The notes under the pieces are model-generated. The model saw only the letters and a list, made by a program, of their open reading frames with translations, had not been told where the DNA came from and searched no databases. Below are positions 19,775 to 27,862 of a stretch of 64,000 bases of DNA, in pieces. The translations under genes were made by a program, and so were the position numbers. Every line of letters starts with the position of its first letter. Position 1 is the first letter of the stretch. The DNA is from Acidovorax benzenivorans (GTDB lineage: Bacteria > Pseudomonadota > Gammaproteobacteria > Burkholderiales > Burkholderiaceae_C). The stretch lies in the NCBI RefSeq assembly GCF_028680575.1, contig NZ_JAPCKI010000013.1:1-64000 (forward strand), given 5' to 3'.

Positions 19775-21178
19775 ATGACCGCACTGCACGACCTGCCCGC
19801 CCACGACCTGATTGCCGCCTACCGCCAGCGCACGCTGTCACCGGTCGAGGTCACGCAGGCCGTGCTGGCCCACATCGAACGGTGGGAGCCCCACATAAAG
19901 GCCACCTACCTGCTGCGCCCCGAGGCCGCCCTGGCGCAGGCCCGCGCCTCCGAGGCCCGCTGGCTGCGCGGCGAGCCCCAAGGCGCGCTGGACGGCGTGC
20001 CCAGCACCATCAAGGAAAACATCTCCACCGAAGGCGACCCCACCCCACTGGGCACGGCCGCCGTCGAGCTGGTGCCCGCTGCAGCCGACGCCCCGCCCGC
20101 CGCCCGCATGCGCGAGGCGGGTGCCGTCATCGTCGCCAAGACCACCATGCCCGACTACGGCATGTTGTCCTCGGGCCTGTCCACCTTTCACCCGCTGTCG
20201 CGCAACCCCTGGGACGTGAGCAAGGGCCCAGGCGGCTCCAGCGCCGGTGGTGGCGCCGCAGCCGCTGCTGGCTACGGCCCGCTGCACATCGGCACCGACA
20301 TCGGTGGCTCGCTGCGCCTGCCCGCCAGCTGGTGCGGCATCTTCAGCCTCAAGCCCAGCCTGGGCCGCATCCCGATCGACCCACCGTACACCGGCCGCGC
20401 CGCCGGCCCCATGACCCGCACCGTGGCCGACGCCGCGCTGATGATGCAAGTGCTGAGCCTGCCCGACGCGCGCGACAGCATGAGCCTGCCCTACCAGGAC
20501 ATCGCATGGAGCCAGTTCAACAAGGGCGTCGAACGCCTGCGCGGCCTGCGCATCGGCCTGCTGTTGGATGCCGGCTGCGGCCTGCCCGTGGAGCCCGAAG
20601 TGAAGGCCGCCGTGGAGCGCGCGGCCCAACTCATGGAGGCAGCCGGCGCCACCATCGTGCCCATGGCGCCCTTCATGACGCAAGCCATGCTCGACGGCAT
20701 GGACCACTTCTGGCGCATGCGTTCCCACATCGACCTGCAAGCCCTGCCTGCGGCGCGGCGCGACAAGGTGCTGCCCTACATCCGCGCCTGGGCCGACAGC
20801 GCCGCTGGCATGAGCGGCACCGAAGTCTTCAACGCCAGCCACCAGTTCCACCTGACGCGCGTGGCCACCGTCAAGGCCTGCAGCGCGTTTGACTACGTGA
20901 TCTCGCCCGTGGCCCCCATGCCCGCCTTCCAGGCCGAGCTGCCCTCGCCCACCAACGACCCGCTGCACCCACTGGAACACATCGGCTTTACCGTGCCGTT
21001 CAACATGTCCGAGCAGCCTGCGGCCTCGGTCAACTGCGGCTACACCAGCGCTGGTTTGCCCATCGGCCTGCAGATTGCGGGCCCACGCTTTGACGACCTG
21101 GGCGTGCTGCAGGTGGCGCACGCCTTCGAGCTGATCCGCGAACCCCAGCGGGCATGGCCCCAGCCGCCTGCGGCATAA
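19775..21178 (+). CDS. Amidase (amidase signature family)
   Basis: Amide hydrolase of 467 residues. The Ser-cisSer-Lys triad is readable as Lys80 (VPSTIKEN), Ser155 in GPGGSSAGG and nucleophile Ser179 in GTDIGGSLR, with the exact 24-residue spacing between the two serines. No signal peptide, so cytoplasmic. It follows the peptide-type ABC transporter with only hairpins between, so it may process the imported compound; that link is inference. GatA is a relative, but gatB/gatC neighbours are absent, so a catabolic amidase is more likely. Confidence 0.92.
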   Translation: MTALHDLPAHDLIAAYRQRTLSPVEVTQAVLAHIERWEPHIKATYLLRPEAALAQARASEARWLRGEPQGALDGVPSTIKENISTEGDPTPLGTAAVELVPAAADAPPAARMREAGAVIVAKTTMPDYGMLSSGLSTFHPLSRNPWDVSKGPGGSSAGGGAAAAAGYGPLHIGTDIGGSLRLPASWCGIFSLKPSLGRIPIDPPYTGRAAGPMTRTVADAALMMQVLSLPDARDSMSLPYQDIAWSQFNKGVERLRGLRIGLLLDAGCGLPVEPEVKAAVERAAQLMEAAGATIVPMAPFMTQAMLDGMDHFWRMRSHIDLQALPAARRDKVLPYIRAWADSAAGMSGTEVFNASHQFHLTRVATVKACSAFDYVISPVAPMPAFQAELPSPTNDPLHPLEHIGFTVPFNMSEQPAASVNCGYTSAGLPIGLQIAGPRFDDLGVLQVAHAFELIREPQRAWPQPPAA

Positions 21179-21305
21179 CCCTGCGTTGGTCGTGCGTGGT
21201 TGTTGGTAACCTAGGGGGACACGCTCCAGCGCGTGTGCGTCACCCGCCAACGTTGACGCCCCTCTGGAGCCCTACCTTACTTACAAACCACCACCCAATC
21301 ACCGC

Positions 21306-21914
21306 ATGGACATCATCATCCTGGCGATCCTGATCGCCACCGGCACCTTCATGCTCAACGCCAAGGAGCAGCGCAAACGCATTGCACTGCTGGGCAAACA
21401 CCTGGCCAACTACCAGATCGAAAAGCTGATGGAGGCGCTGACCGACGGCTACCTGCGCGCCCTGGGTGAAAGCACCGACGAGCGCCGCAGCCAGATCTGG
21501 AGCCTGCTGAGCACCACCGAGTCGCAGCTGAGCGAGCAATTCAGCCGCTTTGCCGCCGACTTTGCCAAGGTGGACGAAGCCCACGCCCGCGTCAGCCGAC
21601 TCTCCGTGCCGATCCCGTTTGCCGACAAGCTGCTGCCCGCCATGACCTTTGACGTGCGCCGCGCGCTCGCCATCCATGCCCGTGGCATTGCCCATGTGGT
21701 GCAGAACACCAGCCACCTGTCGCCCAAAGACCGCGCCTACATGATGACGGCCGAACTGTTTCTGATGCAGCACACCTGCCACTGGTACTGCAAGTCCAAA
21801 ACCGTGGCCACCGCCCGCATGCTGGCGCGGCACCAGACACCGCACGAACAGCTCGTCGCTTCCGTTTCAGCCGAAACCCGCAACGCCTACCTGACCTTGA
21901 TCAACGGCGGCTGA
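21306..21914 (+). CDS. Conserved protein with one N-terminal membrane helix, function unknown
   Basis: 202 residues. The first 18 residues (MDIIILAILIATGTFML) form a membrane anchor, followed by a basic stretch (NAKEQRKR) that suggests a cytoplasmic helical body; the remainder is alpha-helical with no motif I recognise. Base composition and codon use match the core genes around it. The next gene begins 23 bases downstream on the same strand. I do not recognise the family. Confidence 0.75.
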   Translation: MDIIILAILIATGTFMLNAKEQRKRIALLGKHLANYQIEKLMEALTDGYLRALGESTDERRSQIWSLLSTTESQLSEQFSRFAADFAKVDEAHARVSRLSVPIPFADKLLPAMTFDVRRALAIHARGIAHVVQNTSHLSPKDRAYMMTAELFLMQHTCHWYCKSKTVATARMLARHQTPHEQLVASVSAETRNAYLTLINGG

Positions 21915-21937
21915 GCCCAGCGACCCAACAATGCCCC

Positions 21938-23287
21938 ATGCCATCCTCCACGCACACCCGCATGACCGACAGCCTGGGCAACCCCATCACGCTGCACGAC
22001 GAGGCCAGCGCGACAGCGCTGAATGACTTTGTAGAAGGCTTCATCGCCTGCGAGGCCCGCGCGGTGAACGTGCTGAACGCGGCGTCCGACACCAGCCCCA
22101 TCGTGCAAGCCAGCTGCGCCGCACTGCACATGTTTGCCGAGTCGGCCGATGCACCGCGCAACGCGCGCCCCTTCATCGACCAGGCGCTGGCCCACGCCAC
22201 AGAGGCCAGCGAGCGCGAACAACGGTTTGTGGCCGCCATCGCCGCCTGGGTGGATGGCAATCTGCCCCGCGCCATCGCGCTGCATGAGGAACAGGCCCGC
22301 CTGTTCCCACGCGACCTCGCCTCCGTCAAGCTCGGCCAGTACCACCTGTTCAACCGGGGCGACTCGCCCGGCATGCTGCGCCTGGCGCTGCAGGCCCTAC
22401 CCGCAGCGGCCGAGGTGCCCTACCTGCACGGCATGCTGGCCTTTGGCTGGGAGCAATGCCATCGCCTGCCGGAGGCCGAGGCCGCCGCCCGCCAAGCCAT
22501 CGCCCTGTGCCGCAAAGAGCCCTGGGCCCACCACGCCCTGGCCCACGTCATGCTGACCCAGGGCCGCATCCGCGAAGGCGGCGACTTCATGGCCAGCGTG
22601 AGCGGCACCTGGACGGGCCTGAACTCCTTCATGGTCACGCACAACTGGTGGCACCAGGCGCTGTTTTTGCTGGAGCAAGACCGGCACGCCGAGGTGCTGG
22701 CGCTCTACGACAGCCAAGTCTGGGGCGTGGTCAAGGAATACACGCAGGACCAGATCAACGCTGTGTCACTGCTCGCCCGGCTGGAGTTGGCAGGCGTGGA
22801 TGTCGGCGACCGCTGGACCGACGTGGCCGACCACCTGGCACTGCGCCTGGCCGACCATGTGCTGCCCTTTCTGGACCTGCAATACCTCTACGGCCTGGCC
22901 CGCGCTAACCGCACGGAGGCAGCACGCACGCTGCAACAAAACATCGAGGCCCACGCCGCCACCCGCACCGAGGCGCAGGAGCGCACCGTGTGGCAACAAG
23001 TGTGTGTGCCTGCCGCCCACGGCCTGCTGGCGCATGCGCAGGGCGACTGGGCGACGGCAGCAGAGAAGCTGGGCGTGGCCCTGCCCCGGCTGGTGGAGAT
23101 TGGCGGCAGCCATGCGCAGCGCGATTTGTTTCACCAGATCTGGGTGGATGCGCTGCAGCGCAACGGGCAGTGGGCGGCGGTGCAAAACGTGTTGCAGCCG
23201 ATGGTGAATGGGCAGCCGGAGTCGGTGAGGCTGGCGCGGCAGGTGGGGGTGGTGAATAATTTTTTGAATTTGAAGGTAGAAAATTGA
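21938..23287 (+). CDS. TTC38-like tetratricopeptide repeat protein
   Basis: 449 residues resembling the tetratricopeptide-repeat-38 family: the block WAHHALAHVMLTQGRIREG followed by the SFMVTHNWWHQALFLLE segment (near 190-235) is its hallmark. No signal peptide, probably cytoplasmic; biochemical role unknown. ATG 21938 or ATG 21962 (MTDSLGNPITLHDEA) can be the start; the second looks more natural. The last 15 codons switch to A+T-rich use (NNFLNLKVEN) exactly where the following A+T-rich island begins, so the native C-terminus may have been replaced. Confidence 0.85.
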   Translation: MPSSTHTRMTDSLGNPITLHDEASATALNDFVEGFIACEARAVNVLNAASDTSPIVQASCAALHMFAESADAPRNARPFIDQALAHATEASEREQRFVAAIAAWVDGNLPRAIALHEEQARLFPRDLASVKLGQYHLFNRGDSPGMLRLALQALPAAAEVPYLHGMLAFGWEQCHRLPEAEAAARQAIALCRKEPWAHHALAHVMLTQGRIREGGDFMASVSGTWTGLNSFMVTHNWWHQALFLLEQDRHAEVLALYDSQVWGVVKEYTQDQINAVSLLARLELAGVDVGDRWTDVADHLALRLADHVLPFLDLQYLYGLARANRTEAARTLQQNIEAHAATRTEAQERTVWQQVCVPAAHGLLAHAQGDWATAAEKLGVALPRLVEIGGSHAQRDLFHQIWVDALQRNGQWAAVQNVLQPMVNGQPESVRLARQVGVVNNFLNLKVEN

Positions 23288-23377
23288 GTGACAAATTAAC
23301 TTGAATTAACTAGTTTCAGGCTCTCAATTTTTCAAAAATTACCTTTAATTTATATTTCACACCATTAATATTATATT

Positions 23378-23950
23378 ATGATAAAAATTGAAAAACAGTA
23401 TGATGGCGTCACGCTAGTAGATATCCAACTCGCATCAGCCTACTACCCTCTCTTGGTTGACCTAGCAAAACACAAGCATTGCCTTACATACGGGGAGCTT
23501 GTCACCAAAGCAAAAGAGGAGTACCCGAATCGACCGGAGGTACAAAATGCCATCGCAGTTTCAACAGGACGCAGATTGGACGTAGTCCGCATGTTTACCT
23601 CTGAGCATGACCTTCCAGATCTGACTTCGCTAATTATCAGCAAAGGATCTGGTGAATGCGGGGTTGGATTTACTCGCAACTTTGACCCCAAAACTTCGCG
23701 AGACAAAGTTTTCGCATTCGATTGGAGCATAGTAACAACCGATTTCGATGGATTCTTAGAAATTACAAAAAAATCCATCAAACCGCGAATACCAGTAAAA
23801 GAAACCAAGGCACTAGAACTCATGTCTTCTTACTACCAAGAAAATAAGAAAGATCTACCAAAATCAATTCGTGAAAGCAGAGAGCAGATTTTAGAACTAA
23901 TAATGGAAGGCCTCAGTCCTGAAGAGGCATTTTCACAAGCAAGACATTAA
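23378..23950 (+). CDS. Unrecognised protein in A+T-rich island (possible winged-helix N-terminus)
   Basis: 190 residues, in strongly A+T-rich DNA (the 60 bases from 23761 are 21/60 G+C against 41/60 for those from 22921). The first 100 residues, with TYGEL at 37-41 and LPDLTSLIISKG at 79-90 followed by GFTRNFD, resemble a small domain I have seen attached to restriction-type and other mobile proteins (pattern YGEL ... LPxLT.LV ... G.GF); this is a memory-based resemblance. The C-terminal half is charged and helical and ends in EEAFSQARH. There is no clear Shine-Dalgarno sequence. No signal peptide or membrane helix. Function unknown. Confidence 0.7.
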   Translation: MIKIEKQYDGVTLVDIQLASAYYPLLVDLAKHKHCLTYGELVTKAKEEYPNRPEVQNAIAVSTGRRLDVVRMFTSEHDLPDLTSLIISKGSGECGVGFTRNFDPKTSRDKVFAFDWSIVTTDFDGFLEITKKSIKPRIPVKETKALELMSSYYQENKKDLPKSIRESREQILELIMEGLSPEEAFSQARH

Positions 23951-24181
23951 GAGCCTGTTTATTATTTCGCAGGGACTTGCGTTGAAGCATAACTAGGAGC
24001 AGTGGGTGCCTCGAGCGCACTGCATGGGCTCTCGCCCATGCAAGCAGTCAGGGCGTCTAATCGCCCGATTCCCGCCCCAACCCTTTGAACAGATGCCTTA
24101 GCGGGGTGGTCTGCAGCGTTGCTGCGCTTGCATCTCGTCCCGCAAAGACCGTTGCGGGCCCCAAGAGATCGCAAACAGGTT
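23951..24181. mobile_element. MITE-like element, copy A (diverged)
   Basis: About 230 non-coding bases sharing a core with the element at 33837-34106: GCATGGGC/GCCCATGC hairpin (24022-24041), then AAGCAG, GGGCGTC, AATCGCCCGATT. The outermost bases CCTGTTT (23954-23960) and AAACAGG (24173-24179) are inverted, and the right end GAGATCGCAAACAGG matches the reverse of the left end of the other copy with few changes. It lacks about 35 bases present in the other copy. It begins directly after the stop of the upstream gene. Confidence 0.7.
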
Positions 24182-24219
24182 GAAAACCATCGATTCTCAG
24201 AAACTATTCAGATCAATAG

Positions 24220-24693
24220 ATGTTAAATATTGAAAAAGATGAAAATGGGCTAGTTTGGCATTGCCGGGTTGCTGCTTTGCTACTTCGCGAACTGCCATCC
24301 AATCCACATACAAACCATCATATACGCAGCGCTATCCGCGAAGCGTCAGTTGCAATCAGAGGGAAACATCAAAAATTTCCCAAAAATGTTGACTTTTATA
24401 GTACGGCGGCGCGAGACCAGTTGACCTACGGCGATGCCTCCGGCTTAGTGCGGGAACACGTAGTACCCGTAAGCATAATCAGCAAAAAAATTTTTGAATT
24501 GAACAATCCAATTGAAATCAATATTATTAACATTGTCCACGAATGGACAATATTGGCACTCATAACACACAAGGAACACGAACTACTACGGGAGAACGGA
24601 CTATACGACAAGATGCCAAAAAACTGGTGCGGAGTTGATAAGTTTTCCAGATACAAAGAATTAGCCATTGAATTATTTCCAACTCCAACATAG
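24220..24693 (+). CDS. Unrecognised protein in A+T-rich island (EHVVPVS motif)
   Basis: 157 residues, A+T-rich coding sequence, no signal peptide or membrane helix. Features that look conserved: EHVVPVS at 79-85, the ALITHKEHELL segment (near 122-132) and KMPKNWCGVD followed by a RYKELAIELF end. The order Glu-His ... His-Lys-Glu-His could be metal ligands as in HNH-like nucleases, but the typical HNH asparagine/histidine spacing is not evident, so this is only a suggestion. No Shine-Dalgarno sequence before ATG 24220. Function unknown. Confidence 0.65.
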   Translation: MLNIEKDENGLVWHCRVAALLLRELPSNPHTNHHIRSAIREASVAIRGKHQKFPKNVDFYSTAARDQLTYGDASGLVREHVVPVSIISKKIFELNNPIEINIINIVHEWTILALITHKEHELLRENGLYDKMPKNWCGVDKFSRYKELAIELFPTPT

Positions 24694-24833
24694 CCAAACA
24701 GATCCCCAGATTGGATTTTTGTGATCTCAACGGCTTAATCTCAAAAAAAGGGAAAGCAGCCGTATGCTTACTAAGCACGAATCACCCGTCACTGCAAACA
24801 CTACTGACTTACGCACCAATAGGTACAACATAG

Positions 24834-25505
24834 TCAACGCACCACCAACTTCGTCTGGTCATACACCGGCTGCTCTGGCAAATCCGCCAGGTGCCGCACG
24901 TCGGCCCAGTCCAGCACCTCCACTGCCTCGCCGTTCACCCGCACGCGGTTGAGTCCCGCGTTGGGGATGTCGCTCTGGCGGGGGCCGTCCAGCCCCGTGC
25001 CACGTGCCGTGCGCCAGATCATGTCGAGCACGCCGCCGTGGGTGACGACCATCACGGTCTGGCCGCTGTGCTGCTGGGCGATGCGGTAGACAGCGTCCAT
25101 CACGCGGGTATGGAACTGGCGGGTGGTCTCGCCGCCGGGCATACCGTAGTCGGCTTCAAAGCGCAGCCACTGGTTCCATGCGTCGGCGTGTTCCTGTTTG
25201 ACGTCGTCCACGCGCTTGCCGTCCACCACGCCAAAGTTTTGCTCGCGCAGGGCGCTGTCGGTGAGGGTGTCGATGCGGGCCTGGGGGAACAGCACTTGCA
25301 GGCTGGGCGCGGCGGTCTGCTGGGTGCGGATGAGGTCGCTGCAGATGAGGTGGTGCACCACGGGGCGCTCTGCAGCCAGGCGCTCGGCCAGGCGGCGGGC
25401 CTGTTCGTGACCAGTGGCGTTGAGGGGTACATCCACGTGGCCCTGAAAGCGCAGCTCGCGGTTCCAGTCGGTCTCTCCGTGGCGGATCAGGATGAGTTCG
25501 GTCAT
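24834..25505 (-). CDS. Histidine phosphatase family protein (phosphoglycerate-mutase-like)
   Basis: 223 residues from ATG 25505 (MTELILIRHGETDWNRELRFQGH), with the RHG signature at 9-11, the LICSDLIRTQQTA block, catalytic Glu region (LREQNFGVVDGKRVDD) and second catalytic His in VVTHGGVLDMIWR. Cofactor-independent members of this size include GpmB, CobC and acid phosphatases; the substrate is not evident. The frame continues upstream to 26096 but this part is antisense to another gene or non-coding. The stop lies at the right edge of the A+T-rich island. Confidence 0.92.
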   Translation of the reverse strand: MTELILIRHGETDWNRELRFQGHVDVPLNATGHEQARRLAERLAAERPVVHHLICSDLIRTQQTAAPSLQVLFPQARIDTLTDSALREQNFGVVDGKRVDDVKQEHADAWNQWLRFEADYGMPGGETTRQFHTRVMDAVYRIAQQHSGQTVMVVTHGGVLDMIWRTARGTGLDGPRQSDIPNAGLNRVRVNGEAVEVLDWADVRHLADLPEQPVYDQTKLVVR

Positions 25506-25554
25506 GCGTGCCATTATCGAATGTACACACAGCATTGCAAGCTCTTTTGCCCGC

Positions 25555-25594
25555 AAGCGCTTATGCAATAAGCGCTGATAGCTATGTTTTTTAT
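25555..25594 (+). repeat. Comamonadaceae-type intergenic repeat, copy 2
   Basis: AAGCGCTTATGCAATAAGCG, then CTGATAGCTATG and a T run. Located upstream of the histidine phosphatase gene, between it and the small secreted protein gene. Confidence 0.75.
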
Positions 25595-25629
25595 AACAGC
25601 AGCGCGTCAGCCCACCACCGTGCGGCCCG

Positions 25630-25848
25630 TCACCGCATGGGCACGATGAGCACCTTCCGGCGCGGCTGGCAGCCCGGGCCTTCGTAGGCGGCACTGTCGC
25701 GCTCCCACCCCTGGCCGGGCGACGCCTGGGCGCACACACGCTGACCATCGACCAGGCTGCGCCAGTAGTACCAGGGCGCGGGGGCGGCCTGCACCAGCAG
25801 CGGGGCCAGCAAAACCAGCGCGAACCAATGACGGGGGGCGAAAGGCAT
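25630..25848 (-). CDS. Small putative exported protein
   Basis: 72 residues from ATG 25848 (MPFAPRHWFALVLLAPLLVQA): a short basic N-terminus, hydrophobic core and AxA-like cleavage site (VQAAPA), then a small mature part with WYYWRSLVDGQRVCAQ and a second Cys in GPGCQP, which could form one disulfide. A longer start at 25881 is possible. No family recognised. The clear signal peptide supports a real gene, but its size leaves doubt. Confidence 0.55.
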   Translation of the reverse strand: MPFAPRHWFALVLLAPLLVQAAPAPWYYWRSLVDGQRVCAQASPGQGWERDSAAYEGPGCQPRRKVLIVPMR

Positions 25849-25932
25849 GGGCAAACAAAGCATCCAGCGTGTCCCGCCCATGCTACGCAGCCTGCGGCGG
25901 GCCGATGCCCGGAAAAGCGGTGGAATCGTTGG

Positions 25933-26781
25933 TCAGGGCTTGTCAGCCGTGACGATCCAGCCTTCCAGCGGGTCGAGCCCCGGCGGCAGGCCATAGAGCG
26001 CATCGCCTTCGGCATGGCGCTGCTCGGCCCAGGCGGCTTGCAGCAGGCACAACACGGCGTCCAGGCTGTCGCCGCTGGCGTCATCGACCAAGGCATCGCG
26101 CTGGGCGTGGCTGAGCTTGAGGCGCAGGCCCAGTTGGTTCTGCCCCATCTCCAACGCGTTCACCAGGTCCTTGCGGGCGATGAGGCGGTCAGGGGTCTGC
26201 TTGGCGCGGTCGTCGCTTTTGTAGCTGCGGCGCCGCAGCACCTCGCGCGCGAGCAGGCCGGGGTAGGCCTCCAGCGCCACGCGGCGGGGGTCGCCAGGGT
26301 GCAGGCCGGGCAGATGCACACCGGCATCGAGCAGCAGTGGCAGGCCCGCGTGCAGCATGTAGGCGACGGGTGGGTTCACCCATTTCATCGACGGGCTGGA
26401 GCCAGCGGGGCCGTCGGTGGCGCGGTGGGCAAACTTGCCGCCCACGGGGCGGGCGTCGCAGAACGCAGCGAACTGGTCGCGGATCTGCGCGCGGCTGAGG
26501 CGGCGGTAATGCTGCATGCACGCCAGCCAGTCGGTGGGCCAACCCAGCGCCCGTACCAGCTCGCGCGGCAGGCCAAAAGGCAGGTCAAAGCCGCCCACCC
26601 AGTCGCCGGGTTGCGCCAACCATTGGCCAAACGCAGCCAGGGTGTCGAAACGCTTCAGCGCCGTGAGCTGCACGCGTGCACCCTGGCACTGGCCCAGCGC
26701 GAGCACGATGGGCTTGCGCCGGGTGGGGCTGCTGGAGAAGTCGCAGCCCAGCAGAAGGGGTTGTGGTGCCGTGGCCGTCAT
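25933..26781 (-). CDS. DUF429-type protein (predicted RNase H-fold nuclease)
   Basis: 282 residues from ATG 26781. The N-terminal LLLGCDFSSSPTRRKP and following GGFDLPFGLPRELV fit the DUF429 family, for which an RNase H-like nuclease fold has been proposed; acidic residues in CDFS and GGFD would be the metal ligands. A second conserved block is RVALEAYPGLLAREVLRRRSYKSDD. The start overlaps the stop of the upstream EamA transporter gene by four bases. The role is unknown. Confidence 0.8.
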   Translation of the reverse strand: MTATAPQPLLLGCDFSSSPTRRKPIVLALGQCQGARVQLTALKRFDTLAAFGQWLAQPGDWVGGFDLPFGLPRELVRALGWPTDWLACMQHYRRLSRAQIRDQFAAFCDARPVGGKFAHRATDGPAGSSPSMKWVNPPVAYMLHAGLPLLLDAGVHLPGLHPGDPRRVALEAYPGLLAREVLRRRSYKSDDRAKQTPDRLIARKDLVNALEMGQNQLGLRLKLSHAQRDALVDDASGDSLDAVLCLLQAAWAEQRHAEGDALYGLPPGLDPLEGWIVTADKP

Positions 26782-27659
26782 CCCAAAGCCAACGCTGTCA
26801 CACCCGCCGCAATACACAGCGCACCAAAGATGCGCGCCACACGGTCGCCCTCGCCCAGCAGGTGCCCGCCGATCAGCGCGGCAAACAGCATGGATACCTC
26901 GCGCGCCGGTGCCACGTGCGACAGGGGCGCCTGTTGCATGGCATAAAGCACCAGCACATAAGCCACGGGGCTGACCACCGCCACCAGCAGCGCAAAACGC
27001 CACTGCGTCAGCCAGAGCGTGCGGGCCGTGGGCAGATCACGCAGCACCACGGGCGCCAGCAGGCCCACGCGCACAAAGTTGCCCATGTAGTCCACCAGGA
27101 TGGGCGACATCAGCAGAAACTTGACCGCATAGCCATCGACCACGGTGTAGCTTGCGATGAACGCGCCCGTGAGCAGGCCATACAACATGCCCTTGTGCAC
27201 ACGCGCCCGCGCAGCCGGGTCGTGCGCCGCGCGCAGCAGGCCGGGGCCACCCGCGATCAGAAACACGCCCCCCACCACGCCCACGATGCCCAAGGCACCC
27301 AGCGCAGAGATCTGCTCGCCCAACAGCGTGATGGCCACCAGCGACGACAGCAGCGGCCCCGAGCCGCGCGCCAGCGGGTACACCACAGTGAGGTCAGCCA
27401 CGCGGTAGCCGCGCAGCAGGATGACGAAATAAGCCACATGCAGCAGCCCACTGGCGGCGACAAAGCCCCATTCCACGGCACCCCACAGCGGCACCGCGTC
27501 GCGCCCCAGGTACCAGCCCAGCGGCGCCCAGAACAGCATCATCAGCACCGAGGTGAAGAACGCAAACCGCGAATCGCCCCCGGCCTTCTTGGCCACGATG
27601 TTCCAGCACGCGTGGATGAGGCCGGCGAGGATGATGAGGGCGAAGGCGGTGAAGGTCAC
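26778..27659 (-). CDS. EamA/DMT-family transporter
   Basis: Inner-membrane protein with about ten hydrophobic helices in two EamA repeats (AGLIHACWNIVAKKAGGD near the N-terminus; SYTVVDGYAVKFLL begins the second half). The best start is GTG 27659 (VTFTAFALIILAGL), giving 293 residues; the in-frame sequence upstream to 27800 crosses the terminator of the preceding gene. No strong Shine-Dalgarno sequence precedes the GTG, so the start is uncertain. The substrate is not predictable. The downstream DUF429 gene overlaps by four bases. Confidence 0.88.
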   Translation of the reverse strand: MTFTAFALIILAGLIHACWNIVAKKAGGDSRFAFFTSVLMMLFWAPLGWYLGRDAVPLWGAVEWGFVAASGLLHVAYFVILLRGYRVADLTVVYPLARGSGPLLSSLVAITLLGEQISALGALGIVGVVGGVFLIAGGPGLLRAAHDPAARARVHKGMLYGLLTGAFIASYTVVDGYAVKFLLMSPILVDYMGNFVRVGLLAPVVLRDLPTARTLWLTQWRFALLVAVVSPVAYVLVLYAMQQAPLSHVAPAREVSMLFAALIGGHLLGEGDRVARIFGALCIAAGVTALALG

Positions 27660-27684
27660 GGGTAAAAAGGAGCAGCTTGAATGC

Positions 27685-27714
27685 AAAAAGCCGCAACCCC
27701 TGTGGGCTGCGGCT
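27685..27714 (-). terminator. Terminator of the folE-BLUF transcript
   Basis: On the minus strand AGCCGCA (27714-27708) and TGCGGCT (27695-27689) form a 7-bp stem followed by TTTTT (27689-27685). It lies 150 bases past the BLUF gene and just before the EamA gene, so it should separate the two transcripts. Confidence 0.65.
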
Positions 27715-27862
27715 GCAATGACGAGTCCAGGACAACAACGAAAAGTGGGGTGATTGGCGTAGCGAGCGGCCTCAGCCTGGGTTGAGGAACGCAGCCGCAC
27801 TCCCGTGCGGTGAGTACCGCAGGCCCTGGATCAGGCCGCGCAGTAGCCAAGCGCCCCGCTTT

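Noticed and set aside
19775..21178. GatA subunit of the tRNA amidotransferase
   Set aside because: The amidase signature is shared, but gatB/gatC are absent and the neighbours are an uptake transporter; a general amidase is the better call.
23260..24833. Interpretation of the A+T-rich island as a toxin-antitoxin pair
   Set aside because: The genes are separated by a 230-base element, do not overlap, are both longer than typical antitoxins, and match no toxin family I know. Kept as unassigned.
25506..26096. Extended N-terminus for the histidine phosphatase
   Set aside because: The extra 197 codons are antisense to, or lie between, other genes; the RHG motif sits at residues 9-11 when ATG 25505 is used, as in the family.
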